64,000 nt of DNA from Anoxybacillus amylolyticus (GCF_001634285.1 NZ_CP015438.1:880001-944000); one strand, 5' to 3'; shown: positions 18,458-28,211, counted from the stretch's first letter. The notes: generated by a model from the letters alone, not told the origin. Numbers and translations are program-made.

Positions 18458-18482
18458 AAAAACAAAGGGGAGAGAGGGAGAA

Positions 18483-19748
18483 ATGAAAATCACGTTTAAA
18501 AATTTAACCGTTCAAGTTATTACGGGGATTCTTTTAGGGATTATTGTTGGGTTTTTATTTCCAGAGTTCGGAACAAAGTTGAAAGTATTAGCGGATGGGT
18601 TTATTAAGCTGATTAAGATGGTTATTGCACCGATTATTTTCTTTACCGTTGTCATCGGTATCGGCAATATGGGGGATTTAAAGAAAGTCGGGCGAATTGG
18701 CGGAAAAGCATTGATTTATTTTGAAATTGTGACAACATTTGCGTTGGCAATAGGACTTATTGTTGTGAACCTCGTAAAACCGGGGGCAGGCTTCAATACA
18801 GCAGCTGTAAAAGGTGGCGATATTTCACAATATACGCAACAAGCAGAAGCAGTAAATCACGGTGTCGTTGAGTTTTTGCTTGGCATTATTCCTGATAACG
18901 TCGTCGGTGCAATGGCCAAAGGGGAGCTGTTGCCGATTTTATTCTTTGCTGTGCTATTTGGTGTAGCAACCGCTGCCTTAGGAGAAAAGGCAAAACCGGT
19001 GGTAGTGTTATTTGAAAAGTTAACGGATATTTTCTTTGGCATCGTAAACATGGTCATGAAAGTATCGCCGATCGCTGCGTTTGGTGCGATGGCGTATACG
19101 ATCGGAACGTTTGGATTAGGTTCATTAGTGGCGCTTGGAAAATTAATGGGTTCTGTATATACGACGATGTTCTTATTTATCGTTGTTGTGCTAGGCGCGA
19201 TTGCGAAGTTTTATCGATTCAATATTTTTAAATTTATTGCTTATATTAAAGAGGAAATTCTCCTTGTATTAGGTACATCGTCATCTGAATCGGCGCTACC
19301 GAAAATGATGGAGAAGCTCGAAAAATACGGTTGTTCCAAATCGGTTGTCGGGTTAGTTATTCCAACAGGCTATTCGTTTAACTTAGACGGAACGTCTATT
19401 TATCTTTCGATGGCAGCAATGTTTATTGCGCAAGCATATGGTATTGATCTCACCATTTGGCAAGAGCTCACGCTGTTAGGGGTGTTGATGTTAACATCCA
19501 AAGGCGCAGCAGGGGTGACAGGTTCAGGATTCATCACATTGGCAGCAACATTAGCGGCATTTCCAATGATTCCAGTCGAGGGGATTGCTCTCCTTCTTGG
19601 GGTCGATCGTTTTATGTCAGAAGCGCGTGCGATTACAAACTTAATCGGCAACGGTGTGGCAACAGTTGTTGTTTCAAAAATGGAAAACGAATTTCACCCT
19701 GAGGCAGAGGCGCAGTTGGAGCGTACGAATATCACGTTAGCGAAATAA
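18483..19748 (+). CDS. dctP: C4-dicarboxylate transporter DctP (DctA/DAACS family)
   Basis: A 421-residue secondary carrier that takes up succinate, fumarate and malate with cations. It has the family pattern of about eight membrane helices and two re-entrant loops. Hallmarks are the serine-rich [13 protein letters not shown] motif, the [12 protein letters not shown] motif and GVTGSGF. ATG at 18483 follows GGGGAGAGAGGGAGAA. It is separated from dctB by a terminator and its own leader with a cre site, so it is probably a DctR-activated, CcpA-repressed single gene. Confidence 0.95.
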   Translation: MKITFKNLTVQVITGILLGIIVGFLFPEFGTKLKVLADGFIKLIKMVIAPIIFFTVVIGIGNMGDLKKVGRIGGKALIYFEIVTTFALAIGLIVVNLVKPGAGFNTAAVKGGDISQYTQQAEAVNHGVVEFLLGIIPDNVVGAMAKGELLPILFFAVLFGVATAALGEKAKPVVVLFEKLTDIFFGIVNMVMKVSPIAAFGAMAYTIGTFGLGSLVALGKLMGSVYTTMFLFIVVVLGAIAKFYRFNIFKFIAYIKEEILLVLGTSSSESALPKMMEKLEKYGCSKSVVGLVIPTGYSFNLDGTSIYLSMAAMFIAQAYGIDLTIWQELTLLGVLMLTSKGAAGVTGSGFITLAATLAAFPMIPVEGIALLLGVDRFMSEARAITNLIGNGVATVVVSKMENEFHPEAEAQLERTNITLAK

Positions 19749-19778
19749 CGGCAGCTTACGAAGCTGCCGTTTCTTTTG
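19747..19778 (+). terminator. Terminator after dctP
   Basis: AACGGCAGCTT/AAGCTGCCGTT stem followed by a T-rich tail. Confidence 0.85.
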
Positions 19779-19822
19779 ATCGGTTGACAGCAACTATATA
19801 AATGCACATTGAAGTGTTAACA

Positions 19823-19960
19823 TTTTTCGACTGTCGGGCGACCGAACAACACCGCTCCCAGACAAATGAATTTGTCTGGGAGGCGGCTCGTTGTTCGGTT
19901 CTCTGTCACGCGAATGCGTGACGCAGGCAAGCCTTTGGCTTGCCTCCGACAGTCGAAAAA
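19823..19960. repeat. Cloverleaf-like palindromic element
   Basis: A perfect 15-bp closing stem (TTTTTCGACTGTCGG at 19823-19837 with its complement at 19946-19960) encloses three hairpin arms. Arm one is a long stem with ACCGAACAAC/GTTGTTCGGT and an inner TCCCAGACAAA/TTTGTCTGGGA. Arm two is GTCACGC/GCGTGAC. Arm three is GGCAAGCC/GGCTTGCC. The whole folds on either strand, and no gene is present. It could be a MITE-like or REP-like element. Confidence 0.7.
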
Positions 19961-20009
19961 ATAAGTGAAACTCCCCAGTTGCATGTATATAAATGATTTT
20001 ATATAATAA

Positions 20010-20060
20010 ATCTCGAATTAATAATTTTTTAATTAAATATTATTATCTTGATTTCGAGAT
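20010..20060 (+). promoter_or_regulatory. Candidate MhqR-type operators before pirin/wrbA
   Basis: ATCTTGATTTCGAGAT at 20045-20060 matches the MhqR consensus ATCTCGAATTCGAGAT at most positions and is an imperfect palindrome. A second, half-conserved site ATCTCGAATT starts at 20010. MhqR represses quinone- and azo-detoxifying genes in B. subtilis, which fits the downstream pirin and WrbA-type genes. The IS element now separates the operators from them. Confidence 0.5.
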
Positions 20061-20091
20061 TTACAGGAAGGAGGTGCATATTTGATTCAAC

Positions 20092-21274
20092 TATATAGGT
20101 TCAGATTAATTTTCCGACATAGCAACCTGTCCGATGCGTTGGAGCACTTTTTCTGGAAACTCAGAAAGGTACTCTAAGAACGAAACAATCGATTCTCGTA
20201 ACTCTTTTCGACTAGGATGAAACCGATTGGCAATGACACTCTCTTTCAGCCAGCCCCAAATTCGTTCAACTAAATTTAAATTCGGCGAATAAGGGGGTAA
20301 GAATACAAAAGTTAACTGTTCTTCGTGCTCCTGTAAAAAAGGCTGAAGGACTTTGGCATGATGAATTTTTGCGTTATCCAAGACCATCACCACATGTTTA
20401 TCTGGATATTGGTTCAATGTGTATTGGAGAAACTGCAGAAAAGCCTGTGCATTACATTGGTCCGTTTCCATACAGAGAAATTCACCCGTTTCGATATTCA
20501 CACCGCCTAATAAGCTGACTGTTGCGTGGTGTCCGTACGTAGGAATTTGTTTTTGGCGCCCTTTGACACTCCATGTGGCCCGAAGAGCTTGATAGTCCCG
20601 AATATGACTTTCATCTTCATAGATGATGACTGTGTTGTCGGGCAAGTTTTTTTTTATGAGTTCTATTTCTTGTTGAAACTCTTTTTGTTTTTGAGGATTC
20701 GCCCGTTTGAGAGTATACGTAGGGCGTGTATAGCGAAATCCCCATCGGTGGAGCATATCGCAAATCCCACCGCGAGACATGGTGACAGAAAATTTCTCTT
20801 CTAACACATGTTGAATGATTCGTGTATTCCAGCTGGTCTCGATGCCGTATCCTTCATCGGCAGGGGTGCTTTCTTCCAACATCTTTCTTAATTCGCGTTC
20901 TTCGTCTGGAGACAGGTACGGCTTTCTACCCGGGGCGTAATGGCGTTCTAATAGCGCATCCATGCCACCTTGATTAAACTTTTGAACGTAAATCGAAACG
21001 GTTTCGCGATGGAGGTTCAAAAGCTCAGCGACTTGGATTCCTAAGTAGCCTTGCATAATGAGACGAATCACTGCCATTCGTTTCGCCATGTTGGCATTTT
21101 TCATTCGGCGTTCCTGTTCTTGAAGACGTTCGATGGTCCAACCATGATCGTTCGTAATTTGTAATCCTTTTTTCTTCATTCTTCATCCGCTCCTTTGATT
21201 GACTCGTTTAGGAGCAGTATAGACAAGAATACAGGTTGATTAAACGTGTCGGAATTTCAAACTGAATTTATATA
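20092..21274 (-). mobile_element. IS630-family insertion sequence
   Basis: Imperfect inverted repeats of about 28 bp bound the element: left 20092-20119 and right 21247-21274, both reading roughly TATATA..TTCAG..TT.A...TTCCGACA inward. It has a single transposase gene and TA-rich target flanks, as expected for IS630/Tc1 elements that duplicate TA. The exact ends are ambiguous by 2 bp because the target is itself TATA. Confidence 0.88.
20106..21179 (-). CDS. IS630-family transposase
   Basis: The 357-residue product has an N-terminal helix-turn-helix region (GYLGIQVAELLNLHRETVSIY). A DDE domain follows, with catalytic residues in IIYEDESHIRD, VMVLDNAKIHHA and PPYSPNLNLVERIWGWLK. It is full length and uninterrupted, so the element may still be active. 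The stop codon overlaps the left inverted repeat. Confidence 0.95.
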   Translation of the reverse strand: MKKKGLQITNDHGWTIERLQEQERRMKNANMAKRMAVIRLIMQGYLGIQVAELLNLHRETVSIYVQKFNQGGMDALLERHYAPGRKPYLSPDEERELRKMLEESTPADEGYGIETSWNTRIIQHVLEEKFSVTMSRGGICDMLHRWGFRYTRPTYTLKRANPQKQKEFQQEIELIKKNLPDNTVIIYEDESHIRDYQALRATWSVKGRQKQIPTYGHHATVSLLGGVNIETGEFLCMETDQCNAQAFLQFLQYTLNQYPDKHVVMVLDNAKIHHAKVLQPFLQEHEEQLTFVFLPPYSPNLNLVERIWGWLKESVIANRFHPSRKELRESIVSFLEYLSEFPEKVLQRIGQVAMSEN

Positions 21275-22004
21275 TATCGTGCTGATGAGCGGTATCATGC
21301 CAATCATGGCTGGTTAGATACGTATTTTAGTTTTTCGTTTGCAGAATATTTTGATCCGAACAATATGAATTTTGGACCATTACGCGTGTTGAACGATGAT
21401 GTGATTCAACCGTTACGAGGATTTGGGATGCATCCACATCAAGAAATGGAAATTGTCACAATCGTGTTAAGTGGGCAATTAAAGCATCAAGATAGTCTAG
21501 GGAATGAAGCGGTGACGACGTTTGGTGGCGTTCAACGAATGTCGGCAGGGACAGGGATTGTTCATTCGGAAGTGAATCCGTCAGCGACAGAGCCGGTGAA
21601 TTTATTGCAATTATGGTTTTTGCCTGAACAACGTGGGATCGCGCCGTCATATGAAAAAACAACGTACGACATTGCACAGTTAAAAAATCAGCTGTTGCCG
21701 GTCGTGGAAAAAAATCCGTCCTCTCCGAATATCGCCCATATTCATCAAGATGTAACGATTTATTTATCGGATGTAGAAGCAGGAAACGACCTCGTATTTA
21801 CACAAACAAACGGTCGGCGCATCTTTTTGTTTGTGATTGAGGGAGAATTAGCCATTAATGATAAGGCTAAACTATGGACGCACGATTCGGCGAGAATAAC
21901 CGAAACTCCATCGTTGAAAATGACGGCAAATAGCGACACACGGTTAATGCTCATCGATCTCCCATAAGATTGGTGAGAAAAAATAAATAAGGAGAGAAGA
22001 AAAT

Positions 22005-22616
22005 ATGGAAAATGTAAAATTAGCGATCATCTATTACAGTTCAACGGGAACAAACTACAAATTAGCAAAATGGGCAGAAGAAGCAGCGAAAGAAACAGGG
22101 GCAGAAGTGCGGGTCTTGAAAGTGCCAGAACTTGCACCGCAAGAAGCTATTGAGTCGAATCCAGCATGGAAAGCGCATGTCGAGGCAACGAAAGACGTGC
22201 CAACCGTCACATTAAACGATTTAGAGTGGGCGGATGCGATCATTTTTAGCATGCCGACACGATTCGGCAACGTCCCATCTCAATTGAAACAGTTTTTAGA
22301 TACAACTGGTGGACTCTGGTTCCAAGGAAAATTAGTGAATAAAGTCGTCAGTGCGATGACGAGTGCGCAAAATGCGCATGGCGGTCAAGAGCAAACGATT
22401 TTACAATTATACACAACGATGTACCATTGGGGGGCAATTGTTGTAGCACCAGGATATACCGATCCGTCAGTCTTTGCCGGCGGCGGCAATCCATATGGCA
22501 CAAGCGTCACAGTCGATCAAAACGGTAACATTCTCGAAAATGCTGAAGCAGCAGTGAAACATCAGGCAAAACGCACTGTTCAAGTAGCGCAATGGGTGAA
22601 AAACGGTCAGAAATAA
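22005..22616 (+). CDS. wrbA: NAD(P)H:quinone oxidoreductase, WrbA type
   Basis: A 203-residue flavodoxin-fold protein of the WrbA/type IV NQO family, which reduces quinones by two electrons. FMN-binding motifs are STGTNYKLA (phosphate loop), PTRFGNVPSQLKQF and the QNAHGGQEQT segment. ATG at 22005 follows AAGGAGAGAAG. It starts 37 bp after the interrupted pirin gene and probably shared its transcript, so the IS630 insertion may reduce its expression. The upstream MhqR-like operators suggest induction by electrophilic quinones. Confidence 0.93.
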   Translation: MENVKLAIIYYSSTGTNYKLAKWAEEAAKETGAEVRVLKVPELAPQEAIESNPAWKAHVEATKDVPTVTLNDLEWADAIIFSMPTRFGNVPSQLKQFLDTTGGLWFQGKLVNKVVSAMTSAQNAHGGQEQTILQLYTTMYHWGAIVVAPGYTDPSVFAGGGNPYGTSVTVDQNGNILENAEAAVKHQAKRTVQVAQWVKNGQK

Positions 22617-22648
22617 GGTGAGGAGGGCGGCTCCTCACCTTATTTTTA
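22612..22648 (+). terminator. Terminator after wrbA
   Basis: AATAAGGTGAGGAG pairs with CTCCTCACCTTATT in a 14-bp stem, followed by T. Confidence 0.92.
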
Positions 22649-22790
22649 TGAAAAAAATTTAATGTATTTGTTGCTTATTATTCATCGATATGTGATTAAA
22701 TGAAACCGGACAAAACAGTATTGACGGAACATTTTCTGTTGTTGTACTGTAACAAAGTATGGATCAAGTAAAAGTGAACGAGGTGTAGCG

Positions 22791-23585
22791 ATGTTGTGGC
22801 ATTATCTTTCAGCAATTATTATGGGAATGGTCGAAGGACTTACTGAGTTTTTACCAGTATCTTCAACAGGGCATTTAATTTTAACTGGAGAACTGATTCA
22901 TTTCACAGGTGAAGCAGCAAAAACGTTTGAAATTTTCATTCAGCTCGGTTCGATTTTAGCGGTTGTTGTTGTGTATTGGAAACGATTTTTTAATCTTTTT
23001 GGGCTCATGAAAGAACAAAAAGAAAAGGGGCTAAATTTGCTTCATATCATTTTTGCGATGCTTCCAGCTGTTGTTCTAGGGCTTATTTTGCACGATGCGA
23101 TTAAAACCTATTTGTTTTCCCCGTATACGGTATTAATCGGTCTTGTTGCTGGGGGGATACTGATGATTGTTGCGGAAAAGAAACGAACAGCGGTCACAGC
23201 GTCAAGCCTCGATACGCTGTCTTATAAGCAGGCGTTCGGTATTGGTGTATTTCAATGTTTGGCATTATGGCCAGGGTTTTCACGGTCTGGATCGACAATT
23301 TCCGGAGGATTGCTCGTTGGAACAGACCGAAAAACAGCGGCAGAATTCTCATTTATTGTCGCTGTACCGATGATGGTAGCAGCGAGTGGATTGGATTTGT
23401 TGAAAAGCTATTCGTCTTTGTCGACGCAAGACATTCCCGTTTTTGCGACTGGCTTTATCACTGCTTTTCTTGTTGCGCTGTTAGCGATTAAAGTATTTTT
23501 GCGATTTGTTTCTAGAGTGAAGTTGACTCCATTTGCTATTTACCGGTTTGTCCTTGCATTGTTGTATAGCTTCATTTTATTTTAG
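22791..23585 (+). CDS. uppP: Undecaprenyl-diphosphatase UppP
   Basis: The 264-residue BacA/UppP membrane protein dephosphorylates undecaprenyl pyrophosphate to recycle the lipid carrier of cell-wall synthesis; extra copies give bacitracin resistance. Signature motifs are [14 protein letters not shown] (residues 15-28) and [13 protein letters not shown]. Several hydrophobic helices span the length. ATG at 22791 follows GAGGTG. Flanking terminators make it monocistronic. Confidence 0.95.
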   Translation: MLWHYLSAIIMGMVEGLTEFLPVSSTGHLILTGELIHFTGEAAKTFEIFIQLGSILAVVVVYWKRFFNLFGLMKEQKEKGLNLLHIIFAMLPAVVLGLILHDAIKTYLFSPYTVLIGLVAGGILMIVAEKKRTAVTASSLDTLSYKQAFGIGVFQCLALWPGFSRSGSTISGGLLVGTDRKTAAEFSFIVAVPMMVAASGLDLLKSYSSLSTQDIPVFATGFITAFLVALLAIKVFLRFVSRVKLTPFAIYRFVLALLYSFILF

Positions 23586-23612
23586 GAGATGGGGAATCTC
23601 CTTCTTTTTTTT
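23583..23612 (+). terminator. Terminator after uppP
   Basis: GGAGAT/ATCTCC stem with a long T run. Confidence 0.8.
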
Positions 23613-23686
23613 ATGAGCAGATTAGTTGCTTTTTTGGCTCTAAAAAATGGATAATAGAAATGTACAAATTTGGAAGGGGGAGTGCG

Positions 23687-24517
23687 ATGAAAACGTTACG
23701 AGACGGTGCTGTATTACATAATGGAGTGAAAATGCCGTGGCTTGGGCTAGGTGTGTATAAAGTGCAAGAAGGAGAAGAAGTCGTTCAAGCAGTAAAAACG
23801 GCGATTGAAATTGGCTACCGTCATATTGATACAGCGTCATTTTATCAAAACGAAGAAGGAGTCGGCCGAGCAGTAAGAGAATCAGGTGTGCCGAGAGAAG
23901 AATTGTTTATTACGACAAAAGTATGGAATTCTGACCAAGGGTACGATACAACGTTAAAAGCGTTTGAAGAAAGCTTAAAGAAATTAGATCTTGCGTACAT
24001 CGATTTATATTTAGTTCACTGGCCTGTTAAGGGGAAATATAAAGAAACGTACAAAGCGCTCGAAAAGCTATATAAAGACGGATTAGTTCGGGCAATTGGG
24101 GTAAGCAACTTCCAAATTCACCATTTACAAGATTTAATGGCAACATGCGAAATCAAGCCGATGGTGAACCAAGTGGAGTACCATCCGCGCTTAACGCAAA
24201 AAGCGCTTCATGCGTTTTGTAAAGAGAACGGTATTCAGCTCGAAGCGTGGTCACCGTTGATGCGTGGAGGGGAGCTATTGAACGAACCGGTGCTAGTGGA
24301 AATCGGGAAAAAGTATGGTAAAACGCCAGCGCAAGTAATCCTCCGCTGGGACTTACAACACGAAGTAGTGACCATCCCGAAATCGGTTACCCCACAACGT
24401 ATAAAAGAGAACGCCGACATATTTGATTTTGAATTAACAGCGGAAGAAATGGAAGCGATCGATTCGTTGAATCAAGAGAAACGAATCGGTCCAGACCCAG
24501 ATAATTTCGATTTTTAA
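23687..24517 (+). CDS. Aldo/keto reductase
   Basis: A 276-residue AKR5-type NADPH-dependent reductase. The catalytic tetrad is visible as Asp48, Tyr53, Lys78 and His111, and the cofactor-binding segment [13 protein letters not shown] lies near the C-terminus. ATG at 23687 follows GGAAGGGGGAGTGCG; a longer in-frame start lacks a ribosome site. It resembles B. subtilis YvgN/YtbE, which reduce methylglyoxal and other aldehydes. The physiological substrate is not shown by the sequence. Confidence 0.93.
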   Translation: MKTLRDGAVLHNGVKMPWLGLGVYKVQEGEEVVQAVKTAIEIGYRHIDTASFYQNEEGVGRAVRESGVPREELFITTKVWNSDQGYDTTLKAFEESLKKLDLAYIDLYLVHWPVKGKYKETYKALEKLYKDGLVRAIGVSNFQIHHLQDLMATCEIKPMVNQVEYHPRLTQKALHAFCKENGIQLEAWSPLMRGGELLNEPVLVEIGKKYGKTPAQVILRWDLQHEVVTIPKSVTPQRIKENADIFDFELTAEEMEAIDSLNQEKRIGPDPDNFDF

Positions 24518-24520
24518 TAT

Positions 24521-24549
24521 GAAGAGGCTTCGGATGAAGCCTCTTTTTG
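24521..24549 (+). terminator. Terminator after aldo/keto reductase gene
   Basis: AGAGGCTTC/GAAGCCTCT stem with a T run. Confidence 0.85.
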
Positions 24550-24699
24550 TAAATAAAAGGGATTTGTATAGCCGTTTATTTTTAGCATACTAAAGAAAAA
24601 GGGCTTTGTTTGACGGAAAATAATAAGGTGAAGTAAAATAATTATTAGTATAAACATATTTTTATGTATGTTATACGAAGACTAATGGAGGGTTTAGGA

Positions 24700-25386
24700 A
24701 TGTTTTTCCATCCGATGGATTTTCTTATTCTTATTGCGTTCGGGATTTCGTTATGGGCGCAAATGAAAGTATCGTCCAATTTTCAAAAATGGTCAGAAGT
24801 ACCAGCTTCTTCTCGTTTGAGTGGAGCAGAAGTGGCAAGAATGATTTTAGATCGCAATGGACTTTATCATGTACCAGTGGAAGTAGTGCCAGGAAGTTTA
24901 ACCGATCATTATGACCCTATTTCGCGAACTGTCCGTTTGTCCGAGCCGGTGTATTACGGTCGGTCGATTGCGGCGATTTCCGTCGCGGCTCATGAAGTCG
25001 GGCATGCGGTGCAGCATCAGCAATCATATGGAGCGTTAGTGCTTCGGCATCGCATGTTTCCAATCGTCAACTTTACGTCGGGAGCAGCACCATTTTTATT
25101 ATTAGCAGGGTTTATTTTTCACCAGTTTTCCCTTCTTGGCTTAGGCATTATTTTCTTTTCCTTTGCTGTTGCGTTCCAGCTTATTACGCTTCCAGTCGAG
25201 TTTAATGCCAGCGCAAGAGCAAAGAAATTTATGGTGGCGGAAGGGATTATTTATCCTGGTGAAGAGCGCGGGGTCAATAAAGTGCTTGGGGCTGCAGCGT
25301 TGACATACGTTGCTGCGGCGTTGATTTCTGTGCTAGAATTGCTTAAATACATTTTGATTTTTACGCAAAGTAATGAGGAAGATTAA
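24700..25386 (+). CDS. yugP: Neutral zinc metallopeptidase, YugP type
   Basis: A 228-residue membrane-associated peptidase of the Zn_peptidase_2 family. A first membrane helix precedes a soluble part, the zincin motif HEVGH lies at 98-102, and two to three helices follow. The residues NASARAKKF after the helices are typical of YugP. ATG at 24700 follows GGAGGGTTTAGGA; an earlier ATG at 24664 has no ribosome site. The next gene is a CNNM/CBS protein, the same pairing as yugP and yugS in B. subtilis. The substrate is unknown. Confidence 0.85.
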   Translation: MFFHPMDFLILIAFGISLWAQMKVSSNFQKWSEVPASSRLSGAEVARMILDRNGLYHVPVEVVPGSLTDHYDPISRTVRLSEPVYYGRSIAAISVAAHEVGHAVQHQQSYGALVLRHRMFPIVNFTSGAAPFLLLAGFIFHQFSLLGLGIIFFSFAVAFQLITLPVEFNASARAKKFMVAEGIIYPGEERGVNKVLGAAALTYVAAALISVLELLKYILIFTQSNEED

Positions 25387-25398
25387 ACTAAGGCTCGT

Positions 25399-25440
25399 AG
25401 GAGGTGTAATCCGTACGCGAACGCCGCGTACGGAAGTTCA
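25399..25440 (+). promoter_or_regulatory. Ribosome site with intervening hairpin before the CNNM gene
   Basis: The strong Shine-Dalgarno sequence AGGAGGTG (25399-25406) lies 34 bases before the TTG start. A perfect 9-bp hairpin (CCGTACGCG/CGCGTACGG, 25411-25433) stands between them. If the hairpin folds, the effective distance falls to about 11 bases, within the usable range. Confidence 0.55.
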
Positions 25441-26778
25441 TTGGACATATTTAGTTTATTGATGGTAGCGGTCTTAATTGCTGTGACCGGCTTTTTCGTC
25501 GCTTCAGAGTTTGCCATTGTGAAGGTACGGGCATCGAGAATTGATCAACTAATTAGCGAAGGAAATAAGCGGGCGGTTGCAGCGAAAAAAGTTATTTCGA
25601 GTCTTGACGAGTATTTATCAGCAAACCAATTGGGAATTACGATTACATCGTTAGGATTAGGTTGGCTTGGGGAGCCGACGGTCGAAAAATTATTGTTGCC
25701 GTTATTAGAGAGGGCGCACATATCACCATCGCTTGCTCATGTATTATCATTTGCGATTTCGTTTGCTAGTATTACGTTTTTGCATGTCGTCGTTGGGGAA
25801 TTAGCACCAAAGACGCTGGCGATTCAAAAGGCAGAAACGATTACGTTATTTACTGCAAAGCCGTTAATTTTATTTTATAAAGTAATGTATCCGTTTATAT
25901 GGTTACTTAATACATCTGCGCGTATCGTTACGAGTATATTCGGTTTAAAACCTGCTTCCGAGCATGAACTTGCCCATTCGGAAGAAGAGCTTCGCTTAAT
26001 TTTATCAGAAAGCTATAAAAGCGGAGAAATTAACCAATCTGAATATAAATACGTGAATAATATTTTCCGTTTTGACGATCGGGTGGCAAAAGAAATTATG
26101 GTGCCACGCAAAGAAATTGTTGCTCTTGATATTCACCATTCGGTAGAGGAATATCTTGACATTATTAAAGAAGAAAAGTATACGCGCTATCCGGTGATTG
26201 ATGGCGATAAAGACCATGTTCTTGGTCTTGTAAACGTAAAAGAAATATTTACGGATCTTGTCACTAACTCGTCAGATGGGAAAGAGTTAAAAGACTATAT
26301 TCGGCCGATTATTCAAGTGATCGAGTCGATAGCGATTCATGATTTGCTTGTGAAAATGCAAAAAGAACGAATTCATATGGCCATTTTAGTTGATGAATAT
26401 GGCGGAACGTCGGGGCTTGTAACAGTAGAAGATATTCTAGAAGAAATTGTTGGGGAAATTCAAGATGAGTTTGACGTGGATGAAACACCGCTCATTCAAA
26501 AAGTCGATGAAACGCATACCATTCTTGATGGGAAAGTGCTCATCAGTGAAGTCAATGATTTATTTGGCTTAGCGATTGATGACACAGATGTCGACACGAT
26601 TGGCGGCTGGATTTTAACGGAGTATTACGATATTAAAGAAGGGGATACGATTGAGGTGGATGGGTATTCATTGAAAGTAGTAGAAATGGATGGTCACCAC
26701 GTCAAAACGATTGAAGTAACGAAAAAGGAAATACAACCAGAGCAAGAAATGACGGAAGGAATTCAAGCACATTCATAA
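25441..26778 (+). CDS. yugS: CNNM-domain and CBS-domain membrane protein (YugS/CorC type)
   Basis: The 445-residue product has an N-terminal CNNM (DUF21) membrane domain of about 190 residues ([39 protein letters not shown]). A CBS-domain pair follows (about 200-330), then a C-terminal CorC_HlyC domain (TIGGWI). Such proteins are associated with Mg2+ export or homeostasis. TTG at 25441 gives the family N-terminus and is preceded by a hairpin-separated ribosome site. Likely co-transcribed with yugP, 54 bp upstream. Confidence 0.9.
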   Translation: MDIFSLLMVAVLIAVTGFFVASEFAIVKVRASRIDQLISEGNKRAVAAKKVISSLDEYLSANQLGITITSLGLGWLGEPTVEKLLLPLLERAHISPSLAHVLSFAISFASITFLHVVVGELAPKTLAIQKAETITLFTAKPLILFYKVMYPFIWLLNTSARIVTSIFGLKPASEHELAHSEEELRLILSESYKSGEINQSEYKYVNNIFRFDDRVAKEIMVPRKEIVALDIHHSVEEYLDIIKEEKYTRYPVIDGDKDHVLGLVNVKEIFTDLVTNSSDGKELKDYIRPIIQVIESIAIHDLLVKMQKERIHMAILVDEYGGTSGLVTVEDILEEIVGEIQDEFDVDETPLIQKVDETHTILDGKVLISEVNDLFGLAIDDTDVDTIGGWILTEYYDIKEGDTIEVDGYSLKVVEMDGHHVKTIEVTKKEIQPEQEMTEGIQAHS

Positions 26779-26806
26779 ACGAGGCAGGCTTTCTGCCTCG
26801 TTTTTT
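26778..26806. terminator. Bidirectional terminator
   Basis: AACGAGGCAG/CTGCCTCGTT with A and T runs, between two convergent genes. Confidence 0.9.
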
Positions 26807-27704
26807 ACGGAAATGGGACTATTCCGTCCGAACAAGGAGCAATGCACGTAATCGTTTCGTTTGTAAACGGATGCGAAAACGTTAGTTGAGCAGCGTGGAG
26901 AGCTTGTCTTTTATATTCATCCGCGCTTCCTCCGTATAAAACGTCTCCTGCGAGCGGGTGACCAATATAGCTCATATGCACACGGATTTGGTGCGTCCTT
27001 CCTGTATCTAGCGTTAGTTCGACGAGCGATGTGTTGGAGCTTTTGAACGTTTCTAATACGCGATAATGGGTAATCGCTTTATCGCCCGTTTTCGATACCC
27101 TTCGTCTTGTCGGATGATGGCGGTCACGACCGATTGGCGCGTTAATTGTTCCGCTCATTGTTTTCATAATACCATGAACAATCGCGAGATACGTCCGTTT
27201 GATTTGGCGTTTTTCGAGCATCCGATCGAGCATCGCAGCAGATAAAGCGTGTTTGGCAAATAAAATCGCCCCAGACGTATCCCGGTCAAGACGATGAATA
27301 TGGCGGACTTTTGTGAAAATCCCGTCAGACTGTAGATAAAATGCGACTACGTTAGCTAACGTTCCCGTTTGGTTCGAGGAGGTCGGATGTACGTCTATGT
27401 CTGCTTGTTTATTAATAACGAGCAGGTGCTCATCTTCCCATAAAATATCAAGCGGTTGGTACGTTGGTTGAACATCTGAGATTTCGGGCTTATACAGCCA
27501 TAATTGCAGCCGATCTGTTTTTTGTAAAACGGTTTGCAATGGAGCGTTCTTTCCATTTACTTTTACGCCTTTTTCCATACGGAGGTGGTGCAGCCATTTT
27601 TTCGGCGCCCCCCATGTTTCTTTCAGCAACGATTCCACCGTTTGTCCGCTCCATGCGGGAAAGTCGGCAAACTCCAGCCATTCTCCTTTTCGAGTCATAA
27701 ACAT
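26805..27704 (-). CDS. yhcT: RluA-family pseudouridine synthase (YhcT-like)
   Basis: A 299-residue RluA-type synthase that isomerises uridine to pseudouridine in RNA. It has an N-terminal S4-like region (MEKGVKVNGK) and the catalytic motif HRLDRDTSG with Asp140. TGRTHQIRVH and GDVLYGG are present further on. The ATG follows AAAGGAGAAGAAC. It diverges from the yhcU-like gene, the same neighbour as in B. subtilis. The exact RNA target is not determined. Confidence 0.9.
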   Translation of the reverse strand: MFMTRKGEWLEFADFPAWSGQTVESLLKETWGAPKKWLHHLRMEKGVKVNGKNAPLQTVLQKTDRLQLWLYKPEISDVQPTYQPLDILWEDEHLLVINKQADIDVHPTSSNQTGTLANVVAFYLQSDGIFTKVRHIHRLDRDTSGAILFAKHALSAAMLDRMLEKRQIKRTYLAIVHGIMKTMSGTINAPIGRDRHHPTRRRVSKTGDKAITHYRVLETFKSSNTSLVELTLDTGRTHQIRVHMSYIGHPLAGDVLYGGSADEYKRQALHAAQLTFSHPFTNETITCIAPCSDGIVPFP

Positions 27705-27818
27705 TGTTCTTCTCCTTTATGATAGTGGAAACACTTTCTACCGCTAATGGTTTGTCATCTGTGATACACTCATAGTATCATATGTGAGGCAATAGGACAA
27801 AAAAGGTGGTATGGAACA

Positions 27819-28211
27819 TTGAAAGTAGTATATGCAGCAACGCGAGAGCATGAAGAGTATGTGGAGAGGTTGATTCAACACTTTTACAGCTATATTTTCC
27901 CGAAATATTTTGATGATGAACAGATTCGTGAGTTTGAGCAATTCAATATTCTTTCAATCTCCTCGGATTATTATAATGGCACGATGCGAGAAGCGTTTCA
28001 AATCATTTCGTCGTTACAGTCGTTAATAACGGTGATTGAGTGCATGGAAACAAACGGGCTGAACGAAGAATACCGCCATTTGTTTGAGCGAAACGTGCGC
28101 CTGTTAGAACAGCACGGAGTGGCGTTTCCTTTTACGATTGAACAATTTCGGCAAAAACGTCCATTCATTTTTAGCATGTATTCTCCCCCAGCGAGCGATT
28201 GGGTTATGTGA
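27819..28211 (+). CDS. yhcU: YhcU-like protein of unknown function (DUF5365)
   Basis: A soluble 130-residue protein, mainly alpha-helical, starting MKVVYAATREHEEYVE and containing a YNGTMREAFQ motif. TTG at 27819 follows AAAGGTGG. Its place beside a YhcT-like gene, and the later YhcV homologue, match B. subtilis yhcT-yhcU-yhcV. No catalytic motif is evident and the function is unknown. Confidence 0.75.
   Translation: MKVVYAATREHEEYVERLIQHFYSYIFPKYFDDEQIREFEQFNILSISSDYYNGTMREAFQIISSLQSLITVIECMETNGLNEEYRHLFERNVRLLEQHGVAFPFTIEQFRQKRPFIFSMYSPPASDWVM

Larger units (their letters stand above)
20082..21967 (+). pseudogene. Pirin-family gene interrupted by an IS630-type element
   Basis: Strong ribosome site GGAAGGAGGTG is followed by TTG and codons for M-I-Q-L-Y at 20082-20096. 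The reading resumes after the insertion at about 21278 (R-A-D-E-R-Y-H...) and runs to 21967, together giving a normal pirin of about 235 residues. The iron-binding cupin motif HPHQEMEIVT and the His/Glu partners lie in the intact 3' part. An internal ATG at 21365 (MNFGPL) could yield a 200-residue product, but it lacks the first strands and the native ribosome site. Pirins of this kind act as quercetin 2,3-dioxygenases or redox sensors. Probably inactive. Confidence 0.85.
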
